38,427 bases of DNA from Acherontichlamydia pituitae (GTDB lineage Bacteria; Chlamydiota; Chlamydiia; Chlamydiales; Rhabdochlamydiaceae). Every line of letters starts with the position of its first letter. Within the stretch, counting starts at the first letter, position 1. The notes beneath the pieces are model-generated. The model did not search any database. It was not told the origin of the DNA and saw only the letters and a list, made by a program, of their open reading frames with translations. The translations under genes and the position numbers were made by a program. Shown here piece after piece: positions 1 through 7,964 of the stretch. Location of the stretch: positions 1-38,427 of the forward strand of contig JAHCAX010000012.1 of the NCBI GenBank assembly GCA_019634675.1. Reading direction: 5' to 3'.

Positions 1-72
1 GCGGCCTTGGCCGCGAACGGGGAGACGTCAAAGATCGCTAAAAGGATCCAAAGACCGATGGCATGGTTTTAG
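1..72 (+). other. possible 3' end of a truncated reading frame
   Basis: Frame 1 is open from the window edge to a TAG at 70-72, just before the left end of the insertion sequence. It would give about 23 residues ending in a basic, Met-Trp-containing tail. This may be the C-terminus of a gene entering from outside, whose end was set by the insertion. I do not recognise it, and the stretch is too short to rule out chance. Confidence 0.2.
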
Positions 73-73
73 T

Positions 74-109
74 ACAGCTTCTTAGAAGCTGTTTTAAAAC
101 CTAATTTTT
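74..109 (+). repeat. left terminal inverted repeat of the IS5-family element
   Basis: Matches the reverse complement of 908-943 at 33 of 36 positions, with the inner 26 positions identical. Confidence 0.8.
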
Positions 110-525
110 GAGTCTTCAATACGTTTAATCATCAGTCGTATCATAGAAAGATAGCACCAATTTTGGGTTGTTTGCGGCAATGTTTCGTAATCTTTGGATA
201 GCCGTCTATATCGACTCATCCAGCTGAATGTCCTCTCCACAATCCATCGTTTTGGTAGCACCTTAAATCCTTCCTCTTTCCTCTTGACCAACTCTAATTC
301 AATCCCTTTGTCTTTGCAAAAAGCGTCAAGAGGCACGCCGTCATATCCTTGATCGGCCCATATCTTTTGTATACATGGTAGATAGAACTGGTTCAAAAAT
401 TCTCTAGCTCCTTGCTTGTCTGATATATTTGCCGTTGTAATATGGCAACCTAGTAAAAGCCCTAGTGTATCGACAATAATGTGCCTTTTTCTGCCTTTAA
501 TTTTTTTTCCCACTATCGAATCCAC
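94..525 (-). CDS. IS5-family transposase, C-terminal ORF (ORF B)
   Basis: C-terminal half of a DDE transposase. It carries the second catalytic Asp in a WADQGYDG motif and the catalytic Glu in VERTFSWM, followed by the RYRRLSKDYE signature of the IS427/IS1031 group. It has no convincing start of its own; the apparent GTG at 525 lies inside the upstream ORF. It joins ORF A at an A8 tract (minus strand of 501-508): the in-frame protein would read GKKIKGRKRH across the junction if one A were skipped. It is therefore probably made only as a fusion through slippage, or has been inactivated by a one-base insertion. Confidence 0.85.
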   Translation of the reverse strand: MDSIVGKKIKGRKRHIIVDTLGLLLGCHITTANISDKQGAREFLNQFYLPCIQKIWADQGYDGVPLDAFCKDKGIELELVKRKEEGFKVLPKRWIVERTFSWMSRYRRLSKDYETLPQTTQNWCYLSMIRLMIKRIEDSKIRF

Positions 526-874
526 TCGGTCCTTTCTCTGCTGTTTTAACAGACTGGCTGTCTATAATTCCAGCGCTCGGATCTTCGTCTCTTTCCGCCA
601 ATATCCTAACGGATTTCCTTAGTCGATGATTCAATTTTTCAAAAACATCGTTCCTTTGCCATTTTCTAAAATAGGTATAAACTGTTTGCCACGGAGGATA
701 AGTTGTTAGTAGAAACCTCCATTGACACCCTGTCTTTGCCAGATAAAAAATTGCATTCAGAATCTGTCTCCTACTGTGCTTGGGAGGTCGACCTCCTCTA
801 GTGTAGTCTACTTTAAATGCTGGTGCGATCTCCTCCCATTCTAAATCAGATAAGTCGCTAGGATATATTTTCAT
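497..874 (-). CDS. IS5-family transposase, N-terminal ORF (ORF A)
   Basis: N-terminal half of the transposase, 125 residues. It has the helix-turn-helix region (WEEIAPAF through GRPPKHSRRQILNAIFYL), the GCQWRFL motif and the first catalytic Asp in GIIDSQSVKT. A good GAGGA ribosome binding site precedes the ATG at 874. The frame closes immediately after the A8 tract at 501-508. Products of this type normally need fusion with ORF B to transpose; the short product alone would lack the second Asp and the Glu. Confidence 0.85.
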   Translation of the reverse strand: MKIYPSDLSDLEWEEIAPAFKVDYTRGGRPPKHSRRQILNAIFYLAKTGCQWRFLLTTYPPWQTVYTYFRKWQRNDVFEKLNHRLRKSVRILAERDEDPSAGIIDSQSVKTAEKGPSGFDSGKKN

Positions 875-907
875 TGCTGGTCCTCAAAAAAGAAGAAACA
901 GCATACT

Positions 908-943
908 AAAAATTAGGTTTTAAAACAGCTTCTTAGAGACTGT
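908..943 (-). repeat. right terminal inverted repeat of the IS5-family element
   Basis: Partner of 74-109. Its outer edge lies at the sdaA stop codon. Confidence 0.8.
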
Positions 944-2367
944 TAACATTCTGGAAGGTTGACCGGCACAAACAAGGCTAGTCCGCCTTCCGAAGTCTCT
1001 TTGTACTTGGATTGCATATCCTCGCCTGTTTGGCGCATCGCAGAGATGACCTGGTCCAGCGAAACGCAGTGCTCCCCATCTCCGTGGAAAGCAAGACGGG
1101 AGGCATTGATAGCCTTGATGGCGCCCATTGTGTTCCTTTCAATGCAAGGAATTTGGACAAGCCCGCCGACGGGATCGCATGTGAGCCCTAAATTATGCTC
1201 CATGCCGATTTCAGCTGCATTTTCAATTTGCTCGTTCGTACCGCCGAGAGCAGCCGTCAAGCCGCCTGCCGCCATTGAAGTGGCAACGCCTACTTCCCCC
1301 TGGCATCCCATTTCTGCAGCTGACAGAGAAGCGCCTTCTTTATAAAGGATCCCGATCGCGGCCGCTGTCAGGAAGAAGGTGATGATCCCTTCTTCTGTTG
1401 GATTGGATGTGAATTTTTCGTAATAATGCAAGACTGCAGGGATCACGCCGGCAGCTCCGTTAGTGGGAGCTGTCACAACCCTGCCGCCTGCGGCGTTCTC
1501 TTCGTTGACAGCCAAAGCGAACAGGCTGACCCAGTCAAAAAGTTCCGACGGATCGGAAAGATCGGGGCCGTTCTTAGTCAATTCCCGGTGCATTTGGGCA
1601 GCGCGGCGTTTGACGTTCAAGCCGCCGGGCAATATCCCTTCCTGCTGCATTCCCCGTTTGACACATTCGCGCATCACATCCCAGATCTTCAGGATTCCCG
1701 TGCGGATCTGCTCTTCGGTACGCCACGTCTTTTCATTGGTAAATACGATTTCGGCAATGCTCTTGTTTTCAGAACGGCAGTGCTCGAGAAGCTCTTCGCA
1801 AGTTTGAAATGGATAAGGGACAGGATCTTCAAAAGATGTTGTAAAAGTGGGCTCTAAAACTTGGTCTTGAGGAACGACAAATCCCCCCCCGACCGAATAG
1901 TAGATATCGCTGATGAGGACATTGCCTCTAGCGTCAAAGGCTTTAAAACGGATCGCGTTCGAGTGGTAGGTGAACCTCTTTCCCTTGTGATAGATCAGTT
2001 GCGTGTCCACATCGAAAGCAAGGGTGGCCTTCTGTAAAAAATGGAGAGTCTTTTCCGCATGGATCCTATCGATGTAACTGCTGACTGCATTAGGGTCGAC
2101 TCCATCCGGCGTATAGCCTTCAAGTCCCAATAAAATGGCCACATCCGTTGCATGTCCTTTCCCTGTCATCGCTAAGGAACCGAACAGCTCTACGGTCAGT
2201 GAAGAGAGATGAGGCAAATGCCCTTTTGCGACCAAGTCCTGGGCAAATAAGGATGCTGCCCGCATCGGACCGACTGTATGAGAGCTGGATGGGCCGATCC
2301 CGATCGAAAATAATTGAAAAACACTGACTGGAACATATCTTCTTTTTGTGGCTTCTAAAACTGACAT
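943..2367 (-). CDS. sdaA: L-serine dehydratase (iron-sulfur, single chain)
   Basis: Converts L-serine to pyruvate and ammonia in the cytosol using a [4Fe-4S] cluster rather than pyridoxal phosphate. The 474 residues include the N-terminal beta-domain signature GIGPSSSHTVGP (about residues 22-33), the AAEMGCQGEVG motif and the TCDPVGGLVQIPCIERN segment, which carry the cluster cysteines. The length and the C-terminus ending in PEC fit the complete family. The ATG at 2367 has a GAAGGA-type ribosome binding site. The stop codon sits at the IS border, so the element inserted exactly at the gene end and the enzyme appears intact. No partner gene shares its operon. Confidence 0.95.
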   Translation of the reverse strand: MSVLEATKRRYVPVSVFQLFSIGIGPSSSHTVGPMRAASLFAQDLVAKGHLPHLSSLTVELFGSLAMTGKGHATDVAILLGLEGYTPDGVDPNAVSSYIDRIHAEKTLHFLQKATLAFDVDTQLIYHKGKRFTYHSNAIRFKAFDARGNVLISDIYYSVGGGFVVPQDQVLEPTFTTSFEDPVPYPFQTCEELLEHCRSENKSIAEIVFTNEKTWRTEEQIRTGILKIWDVMRECVKRGMQQEGILPGGLNVKRRAAQMHRELTKNGPDLSDPSELFDWVSLFALAVNEENAAGGRVVTAPTNGAAGVIPAVLHYYEKFTSNPTEEGIITFFLTAAAIGILYKEGASLSAAEMGCQGEVGVATSMAAGGLTAALGGTNEQIENAAEIGMEHNLGLTCDPVGGLVQIPCIERNTMGAIKAINASRLAFHGDGEHCVSLDQVISAMRQTGEDMQSKYKETSEGGLALFVPVNLPEC

Positions 2368-2563
2368 AGCAATCCTTCTATGCGTTAAATAAACTCAGGT
2401 TCTGGCCCATTTTTTTAAAGCTGTTCGAAAATAAAATCAACATAATTTTAAAACCGCAGATCTATCTCCATGACACTTTTGCAATTCAAATCTTTCCTTG
2501 TTGAGAATTTCTCTTGTTTTGTACCATTTATACCGAAACAACCCCTAAGTTAATGGAGTTTTT

Positions 2564-2761
2564 ATGAAAAAGGTGATCTGTTCCCTATTCTGCGCAGTTG
2601 GATTGATCGGATCGATCAATGCCGGCGTCATCGCACAAAATTGCTCTGAATCCATGGATGCTGCTGTCCTAACGAGCATGGAAGATCTTTCGGACGAGCT
2701 GTTCTGCGGAGGTCTCCAAGAAATAAACAACCGCTGCAGAAAATGCGGAAAGCCCAAGTAA
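2564..2761 (+). CDS. small secreted cysteine-rich peptide, unknown function
   Basis: A 65-residue protein with a classical signal peptide: a basic MKK start, a hydrophobic core to about residue 20 and a likely cleavage after SINA or GVIA. The short mature part of about 40 residues is acidic in the middle and ends in a CxxC pair close to the C-terminus (RCRKCGKPK), plus two further cysteines. A TGGAG ribosome binding site lies 5 bases before the ATG. The gene stands alone between sdaA (divergent) and pyrG. I recognise no family. It could be an envelope or periplasmic disulfide-stabilised peptide. Confidence 0.6.
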   Translation: MKKVICSLFCAVGLIGSINAGVIAQNCSESMDAAVLTSMEDLSDELFCGGLQEINNRCRKCGKPK

Positions 2762-2767
2762 ACGGGA

Positions 2768-2783
2768 CCAATTTTAAAATTGG
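2768..2783. repeat. 16-bp perfect palindrome
   Basis: A self-complementary sequence centred on TTTAAA, seven bases after the small peptide gene. It lacks a following T tract, so it is not a clear terminator. It may be a protein site or the base of a weak hairpin. Confidence 0.35.
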
Positions 2784-2810
2784 ACCTTGCTGTTCTGAAT
2801 CAAAAAAAAT

Positions 2811-2880
2811 TTACAGGATATTTAGAATGGACAGGATGAGGAATTTTAGTGTGCTCTTCTTCATCCTGCCCATCCTAGTG
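2811..2880. repeat. ACAGGAT-type imperfect inverted repeat
   Basis: ACAGGAT occurs at 2813-2819 and 2831-2837 and in inverted form at 2863-2869. The arms 2827-2843 and 2857-2873 pair at 14 of 17 positions around a 13-base loop. It resembles an extragenic palindromic (REP-like) unit. The 74-codon frame that crosses it is probably not a gene. Confidence 0.5.
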
Positions 2881-3017
2881 CCTGTTATTTTATTTTCTTC
2901 TGCAGAAGAAAAAGTTATGGAAGCATGGATAGGCCCTGAAATTGCCTTTTCCCAAGATTTTCAATGAGATTAAAAATTCATTTACCAATCGAAGCTTATT
3001 CCTGTACAAAGTCGAGT

Positions 3018-3046
3018 TTGAGTTTTAACTGGTTGCTGGGTAAAAT
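3018..3046 (+). promoter_or_regulatory. sigma70-like promoter of the pyrG operon
   Basis: TTGAGT at 3018-3023 and TAAAAT at 3041-3046 are separated by 17 bases. The expected start of transcription is near 3053, about 25 bases upstream of the pyrG ATG. Confidence 0.55.
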
Positions 3047-3077
3047 ACGGGTTTAATTCCAATTTCAGGGTATCTCT

Positions 3078-4691
3078 ATGCAGCCAAAATACATCTTCAT
3101 CAGCGGCGGGGTCGTTTCATCACTTGGCAAAGGACTGACAGCTGCATCGATCGCTATGCTCCTCGAAAGCAGAGGCTTAAAAGTAGCCATGCTCAAGCTT
3201 GACCCCTATCTGAACGTCGATCCAGGCACCATGAACCCCTTTCAACACGGCGAAGTCTATGTCACCGACGATGGCGCCGAGACCGATTTGGACTTAGGGC
3301 ACTATTACCGCTACACCAATTCCCCGATTTCCTCCCTTTCCAATGCCACATCAGGCCAGATCTACGATGCCGTCATTAAAAGAGAGCGGCGCGGCGACTA
3401 CTTAGGAAAAACAGTCCAGGTCATCCCTCACGTTACAGACGAGATCAAACAGAGGATTTTGGCCTGCGCGAGACAGCAAGCAGACACAGACGTTGTTCTC
3501 GTTGAGATCGGCGGGACTGTCGGCGACATCGAATCGCTCCCCTTCTTTGAAGCGATCCGCCAGTTTCGGTATGAAAGGCTGAAGGACTGCATCAACATCC
3601 ACCTGACCTACGTCCCCTTTGTAAAAACGGCTGGAGAGGTCAAAACAAAGCCAACGCAGCACTCTGTGCAGATCTTAAGGGAGATCGGGATCATACCTGA
3701 CTTCATCCTCTGCCGCTGCGAAGAGAGTTTAAGCGAAGAGATCAAAGACAAGATCAGCCTGTTCTGCAGCGTTCCCAAAGAAGGGGTCATCGATGTCGTC
3801 GACGTACCGTTCAGCATTTACGAAGTGCCGATCAATCTGAACAAGCAAGGCCTCGACAATAAGATCTGCCAGATGCTCGATCTGCCTAAATCAAATGCCG
3901 ACCTTTCCCGTTGGGAAAAGATGCTCCATAACATGCGCAATCCAAAAGGAAAAGTGGTCGTTGGCATCGTCGGAAAATACCTCCAGCACCAAGATGCGTA
4001 CAAGTCGGTCTTTGAAGCCCTCCACCACGCAGCGATCGCCAACCAAGTTGAAATCGAAATCCGCCGCTTCGAATCAGATAAAGTCCTCGAAAAGGGCGAT
4101 ATCGAGAATGTGATCGGAGGCTGCGACGGCTACCTGGTCCCAGGCGGATTTGGCGAGCGCGGCTGGATGGGAAAGATCATGACCGCAAAATACTGCCGCG
4201 AACGGAAGATCCCCTACTTCGGCCTCTGCCTTGGAATGCAAGTGCTCTGCGTCGAATTTGCCCGGCATGTGCTCGGCCTTAAAGATGCCAACTCCACCGA
4301 GATCGATCCGAACACCTCCCATCCTGTGATCTCCCTGTTAAGCGAGCAAAAGGGGCTTTCGAACCTGGGCGGTACGATGCGCCTTGGAGCATTCAACTGC
4401 CTTGTAAAGGCGGGAACCAAAGCGGAAAAAGCCTACGGCTCAACACAAATTTCTGAGCGTCATAGGCACCGTTGGGAGTTCAACAACCTCTACAAAGACA
4501 GCTGTGAAAAAGAGGGCCTTGTTCTTTCAGGCGTTCTGCAAGACGGGCATCTCTGCGAGATCGCCGAAGTCAAAGATCATCCATGGATGCTCGGCGTTCA
4601 ATTCCATCCTGAATTTAAGTCCAAGCCGACCGCTCCCCATCCCCTCTTCCGCGACTTTGTCGCGTCGATGGTCCACAGGCGGACGCACTAA
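3078..4691 (+). CDS. pyrG: CTP synthase
   Basis: Amination of UTP to CTP with glutamine, the last step of de novo CTP synthesis. The 537 residues comprise the N-terminal ATP-dependent amidoligase domain (FISGGVVSSLGKG at the P-loop, then the DPYLNVDPGTM motif) and the C-terminal class I glutamine amidotransferase domain with nucleophile Cys in FGLCLGMQ and the His/Glu pair in VQFHPEFKS. The length is normal. An AGGGT ribosome binding site precedes the ATG. Its TAA overlaps the ATG of ruvX by one base (TAATG), indicating translational coupling. The pyrG-ruvX order is that of other Chlamydiae as I recall it. Confidence 0.98.
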   Translation: MQPKYIFISGGVVSSLGKGLTAASIAMLLESRGLKVAMLKLDPYLNVDPGTMNPFQHGEVYVTDDGAETDLDLGHYYRYTNSPISSLSNATSGQIYDAVIKRERRGDYLGKTVQVIPHVTDEIKQRILACARQQADTDVVLVEIGGTVGDIESLPFFEAIRQFRYERLKDCINIHLTYVPFVKTAGEVKTKPTQHSVQILREIGIIPDFILCRCEESLSEEIKDKISLFCSVPKEGVIDVVDVPFSIYEVPINLNKQGLDNKICQMLDLPKSNADLSRWEKMLHNMRNPKGKVVVGIVGKYLQHQDAYKSVFEALHHAAIANQVEIEIRRFESDKVLEKGDIENVIGGCDGYLVPGGFGERGWMGKIMTAKYCRERKIPYFGLCLGMQVLCVEFARHVLGLKDANSTEIDPNTSHPVISLLSEQKGLSNLGGTMRLGAFNCLVKAGTKAEKAYGSTQISERHRHRWEFNNLYKDSCEKEGLVLSGVLQDGHLCEIAEVKDHPWMLGVQFHPEFKSKPTAPHPLFRDFVASMVHRRTH

Positions 4692-5122
4692 TGGGTAGGA
4701 TCTTAGGCATCGACTTTGGCAATGTCCGCATCGGGCTCGCCATCACTGACGAACAAAAACGGATCGCCCTGCCGATCGGTATCATCCGCGCCGGAAAAGA
4801 CCACAAGGCAACAGCCGAGCTGATCTGCAAAGAAGTCTCCCGTTATAAGGAGATTGAATCCGTTGTCATCGGCCTTCCTCTTCAATTGAATGGGAAAGAA
4901 GGGGAAATGGCCCTGCTCGTCCGAGCCTTTTCCCAAGTTTTTCAAGATACCTCTTCGCTTCCTGTCATCTTTTGGGATGAGAGGCTCACATCAGCTCAAG
5001 TCGAACGTTTTTTAAAAGACGCCGGCATGAACCGGAAGAAACGGGCGGAGCACAGCGATGAGATGGCCGCGACAACGATCTTGCAGAACTACCTTGAGTC
5101 TTTAAAAAATCGGATATCATGA
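4691..5122 (+). CDS. ruvX: RuvX/YqgF family RNase H-fold nuclease
   Basis: A 143-residue YqgF-family protein. It has the first catalytic Asp in ILGIDFGNVRIG, a central VVIGLPLQLNG strand and the WDERLTSAQ plus EHSDEMAATTILQNYL motifs. Family members are associated with pre-16S rRNA 5'-end processing and were first proposed as Holliday junction resolvases. The start overlaps the pyrG stop by one base, and the TGA overlaps the nadA start by four bases (ATGA), so the three genes are one translationally coupled unit. Confidence 0.95.
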   Translation: MGRILGIDFGNVRIGLAITDEQKRIALPIGIIRAGKDHKATAELICKEVSRYKEIESVVIGLPLQLNGKEGEMALLVRAFSQVFQDTSSLPVIFWDERLTSAQVERFLKDAGMNRKKRAEHSDEMAATTILQNYLESLKNRIS

Positions 5123-6135
5123 CATGCACTGTTACTCCGCAAAGCCTTTTTGAAAAACTAAAACATGTGCAGACCGACAATCCCCTTTGCCAATACACAT
5201 TGGCAAAATGTGAAAGGCTCTCCCCTGTCATTAATGAAATCCTTCAGCTCAAAAAAGAGAAGAACGCTGTTATCCTAGCTCATTCCTACGTCCACCCCGA
5301 CATTATCTATACTGTCGCCGACTATACCGGCGATTCCTACGGCCTTGCGAGCATTGCGCGGCAAACAGATGCCGATACCATTGTCTTTCCTGCTGTGCGG
5401 TTCATGGCGGAAACGGCAAAAATCCTCAATCCCGATAAGACAGTCATCGATCCTAATCCGAACGGCGGCTGTTCTCTTGCCGATAGCATCACTGCAGAAA
5501 CTGTCCATGAGCTCAGAAAGCAGTATCCACAGCATACCTTTGTCTGCTACATCAATACGACAGCAGCCGTCAAGGCTGCATGCGATGTCTGCGTCACCTC
5601 ATCGAATGTTTACCGGATCATCGAGTCCCTTCCCAATGAAAAGATCTACTTCCTCCCCGATAAGCTCATGGGACAAAACCTCCAAGATTATCTGCTGCGC
5701 AAACAGATCAAGAAAGAACTGGTCTGCTATTCAGGCACCTGTTACGTCCATGAAGAATTCAATAGTGAAATGATCGACCAGGTCCGCAGCTCCTATCCTG
5801 ATCTCACAGTCCTGGCCCATCCTGAATGCAAACCTGACGTTGTCAAAAAAGCAGACCATGTCTGCTCGACAACAGGGATGGTCGACCATGTCCAACGCCA
5901 TGCTGCAAGCCGCAAGCCTTTTCTACTGTTGACAGAATGCGGAATTGCGACGCGGCTTCAGGTTGAAAATCCTGACGTTCAATTGGTGGGATCCTGCATG
6001 ATGTGCCGGTATATGAAATCAAACCATTTAGAAGCGATCTGTCAAGCGCTCAAAGCGCCTGTCCCTAACCAGATCATTACGATCGATGAAGGGATCCAGG
6101 CAGCTGCAAAACGCTGCCTGGAGACCATGTTTTAA
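5119..6135 (+). CDS. nadA: quinolinate synthase A
   Basis: Condenses iminoaspartate with dihydroxyacetone phosphate to quinolinate for NAD synthesis, using a [4Fe-4S] cluster. The 338 residues show AHSYVHPDI, DYTGDSYGLA, the Cys-containing PNGGCSLAD, SGTCYVHEEF, HPECKPDVV and a final LVGSCMMCRYMK segment. The cluster cysteines appear present. The usual C-P-Y-M-K-x-N-T-L-E stretch reads CRYMKSNHLE here, a small departure. The start lies in a 4-base overlap with ruvX. No nadB or nadC is in the window, so the iminoaspartate source must be encoded elsewhere. Confidence 0.95.
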   Translation: MTCTVTPQSLFEKLKHVQTDNPLCQYTLAKCERLSPVINEILQLKKEKNAVILAHSYVHPDIIYTVADYTGDSYGLASIARQTDADTIVFPAVRFMAETAKILNPDKTVIDPNPNGGCSLADSITAETVHELRKQYPQHTFVCYINTTAAVKAACDVCVTSSNVYRIIESLPNEKIYFLPDKLMGQNLQDYLLRKQIKKELVCYSGTCYVHEEFNSEMIDQVRSSYPDLTVLAHPECKPDVVKKADHVCSTTGMVDHVQRHAASRKPFLLLTECGIATRLQVENPDVQLVGSCMMCRYMKSNHLEAICQALKAPVPNQIITIDEGIQAAAKRCLETMF

Positions 6136-6140
6136 TGAGA

Positions 6141-7820
6141 TTAGGAAACTTGAAGCAGCTCGACCCTCTTCTCGCATGTTTCTCTAAGCAGAGTCACGAT
6201 AGCGTAAGTAGGTGATGTCTGCTTGATCAGGCCATGGACTTGAGGATGCAATGCACCCCGCTCAATGTTCATCGTTTCAAGCTGATTAAGAATTTGAAGA
6301 CATTTCTGCGGAGTCATTTGACCCTGCGTCACCTTTTGATTCAACACTTGGAACAGATTGAGCAAGCCTTCCTTAGCAATCTTGTCTTTATCATTGAGGT
6401 TAAAGGGCAGTGCAAACTCTTCGCCTCCGCCTAAATTGACCTGAAGCGTGCCAACAGTCGTCGAAGCGCGCCTTTGGACAAAGTAACCCCAGTATCCGCT
6501 TGAACTCTCTTTAAATGAGATTCGAGTCAGCTCGTCGTCTTTCATTGGATTTGGAACGGGAGTAGGGATGCCCATTGCCCAGCTATACACTTTGCTAGCT
6601 GCCCAAGAGATCGTTTCCGAGTTGCGGAAAGCATACATCGCGCTGACCGCTGTCGCAGCGCCATATATAATCCCTGCTGGAGGCACGACCACTGCGGCAA
6701 CGCCGATTCCAACAGCCACATCGCCCATGCTGAACTTTCCAGCAGCTTCCCGCTTAGCTTCCACGACGTCTGCCTTTAATTCATCGATCAGCTTCATGAT
6801 CTGGTCGCTGCGCCTTTGAATTCTTGCCATCTCATCTTGCGTGGCTTTGATCTTCTCTTGGCATTCCCCAGTGTACTTGGCCTTTTCGATGCCTGCATGC
6901 AACGTATCTTCTGCTATCTGATTTGCAGATGCGTAAGCGGCTGTTGCTTGATCTTTTAGGGTATTAGCCTGTTTGAGCAGCTCCATTGCATGTTCCAGAT
7001 CTTCCGAAGAAGCCACAAGCATCGCTTTGCCCGACTTGCAATTTTCCGATGCTGTTCGAGATGTTTTAATAAGACGCTCAATCTTCTCTTCAAGCGTCAT
7101 ATCGGGATCATCGTTTTTAGCAATCTTTTCAATCTCTTCAAACACTTCCCCGCACTCTCCATAAAAAGATTGGGCTTGTGACAGCTTCTGTTTAGCGGCA
7201 GCAAACAATTCAGATGCAGCAGCGTAGGTGCTGGTTGCTTGAGAATTGAAGCTTATCGCCTCTTCTTTCTTTGCTTCCACCTGCTGCAATCCATTCGAAT
7301 TGATAGACGAGATGTCGCTCAATTGAGATTGGAGTGTTTGGACGCCTTGGCTGATCAATTCTAAATTGCTATTGACCGTCTCATAAGACTTTCGGTTAGC
7401 CTCTTCAAGCGTCTGGATCATTCCGACATCGGCATTGATATCGTTGAGCAGCCTTTGCAGGTTGGTCGACGCTTCAGGGCTGGATAAGTTCCATAACTCT
7501 TTCGCTCCGCAAGTTGTAGCAATAGCTCCTGTAACCAGATCCCCTGCCCAAAGGCTAGTCAGTCCTGTTAACAAGGTAAGGATCGAACAACCGGCGCGCA
7601 TCGGGTTGGAAGCCGTATTTTGAACAAATGTGCGCAATGCTGTCGTCTGATGGTAGATCTTTTCTGCGCGGTCGCACAGGGTATCGCCAAGCTGAGGCGT
7701 TGTTGCAACATCCCGCTTGCTCCAGAATTCTGAAGAGGCATTCAATGTTAACATTGGATTTGGTCTGTCTGTTCCCGATACTGATCCATCAGTAAGGGCA
7801 GGTGTTCCACGTGTAGCCAT
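6141..7820 (-). CDS. coiled-coil membrane protein of unknown function (Inc-like architecture)
   Basis: About 559 residues if translated from the ATG at 7820, which has an AGGAGT ribosome binding site. A longer reading from 7877 would need a TTG start and has no such site. The middle is a long alpha-helical, Ala/Glu/Lys/Gln-rich region with coiled-coil character. It is bracketed by a hydrophobic stretch near residue 100 (ILTLLTGLTSLWAG) and a longer one near 380-420 (GVAAVVVPPAGIIYGAATAVSA). Paired hydrophobic segments plus coiled coils recall chlamydial inclusion-membrane or type III effectors, but no family is recognised. It converges on nadA with a 5-base gap. Confidence 0.8.
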   Translation of the reverse strand: MATRGTPALTDGSVSGTDRPNPMLTLNASSEFWSKRDVATTPQLGDTLCDRAEKIYHQTTALRTFVQNTASNPMRAGCSILTLLTGLTSLWAGDLVTGAIATTCGAKELWNLSSPEASTNLQRLLNDINADVGMIQTLEEANRKSYETVNSNLELISQGVQTLQSQLSDISSINSNGLQQVEAKKEEAISFNSQATSTYAAASELFAAAKQKLSQAQSFYGECGEVFEEIEKIAKNDDPDMTLEEKIERLIKTSRTASENCKSGKAMLVASSEDLEHAMELLKQANTLKDQATAAYASANQIAEDTLHAGIEKAKYTGECQEKIKATQDEMARIQRRSDQIMKLIDELKADVVEAKREAAGKFSMGDVAVGIGVAAVVVPPAGIIYGAATAVSAMYAFRNSETISWAASKVYSWAMGIPTPVPNPMKDDELTRISFKESSSGYWGYFVQRRASTTVGTLQVNLGGGEEFALPFNLNDKDKIAKEGLLNLFQVLNQKVTQGQMTPQKCLQILNQLETMNIERGALHPQVHGLIKQTSPTYAIVTLLRETCEKRVELLQVS

Positions 7821-7964
7821 AACACTCCTGGTGTAACGTGTAGTTGGAAAAAACTTGATCATTGTATTTTCTCGCAATTGTTAAGATTATGTCAAGAAAT
7901 TGCAAGAATTAAAAAAAACGAACTTTTCCTCTTGGCAGCAAAAAGGCCTGAATGGTTAACTTAA

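Larger units (their letters stand above)
74..943 (-). mobile_element. IS5-family insertion sequence (two-ORF, IS427/IS1031-like)
   Basis: An approximately 870-bp element with two overlapping transposase frames on the minus strand between terminal inverted repeats. The repeats match perfectly over 26 bp (84-109 against the reverse complement of 908-933) and extend outward to 74-109/908-943 with three mismatches. The left terminus also contains its own small palindrome (75-81/85-91). The right end touches the TAA stop of sdaA (943-945). I could not define a target duplication with certainty, so the outermost base is uncertain by a few positions. Confidence 0.85.

Noticed and set aside
2416..2455. 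Split AAGCTGTT and TTTTAAAACC resembling the IS5 end
   Set aside because: The two short matches are separated by unrelated AT-rich sequence; chance is likely.
2743..2967. 74-codon frame with a hydrophobic segment
   Set aside because: It overlaps the small peptide gene and runs through the ACAGGAT palindrome; there is no ribosome binding site.
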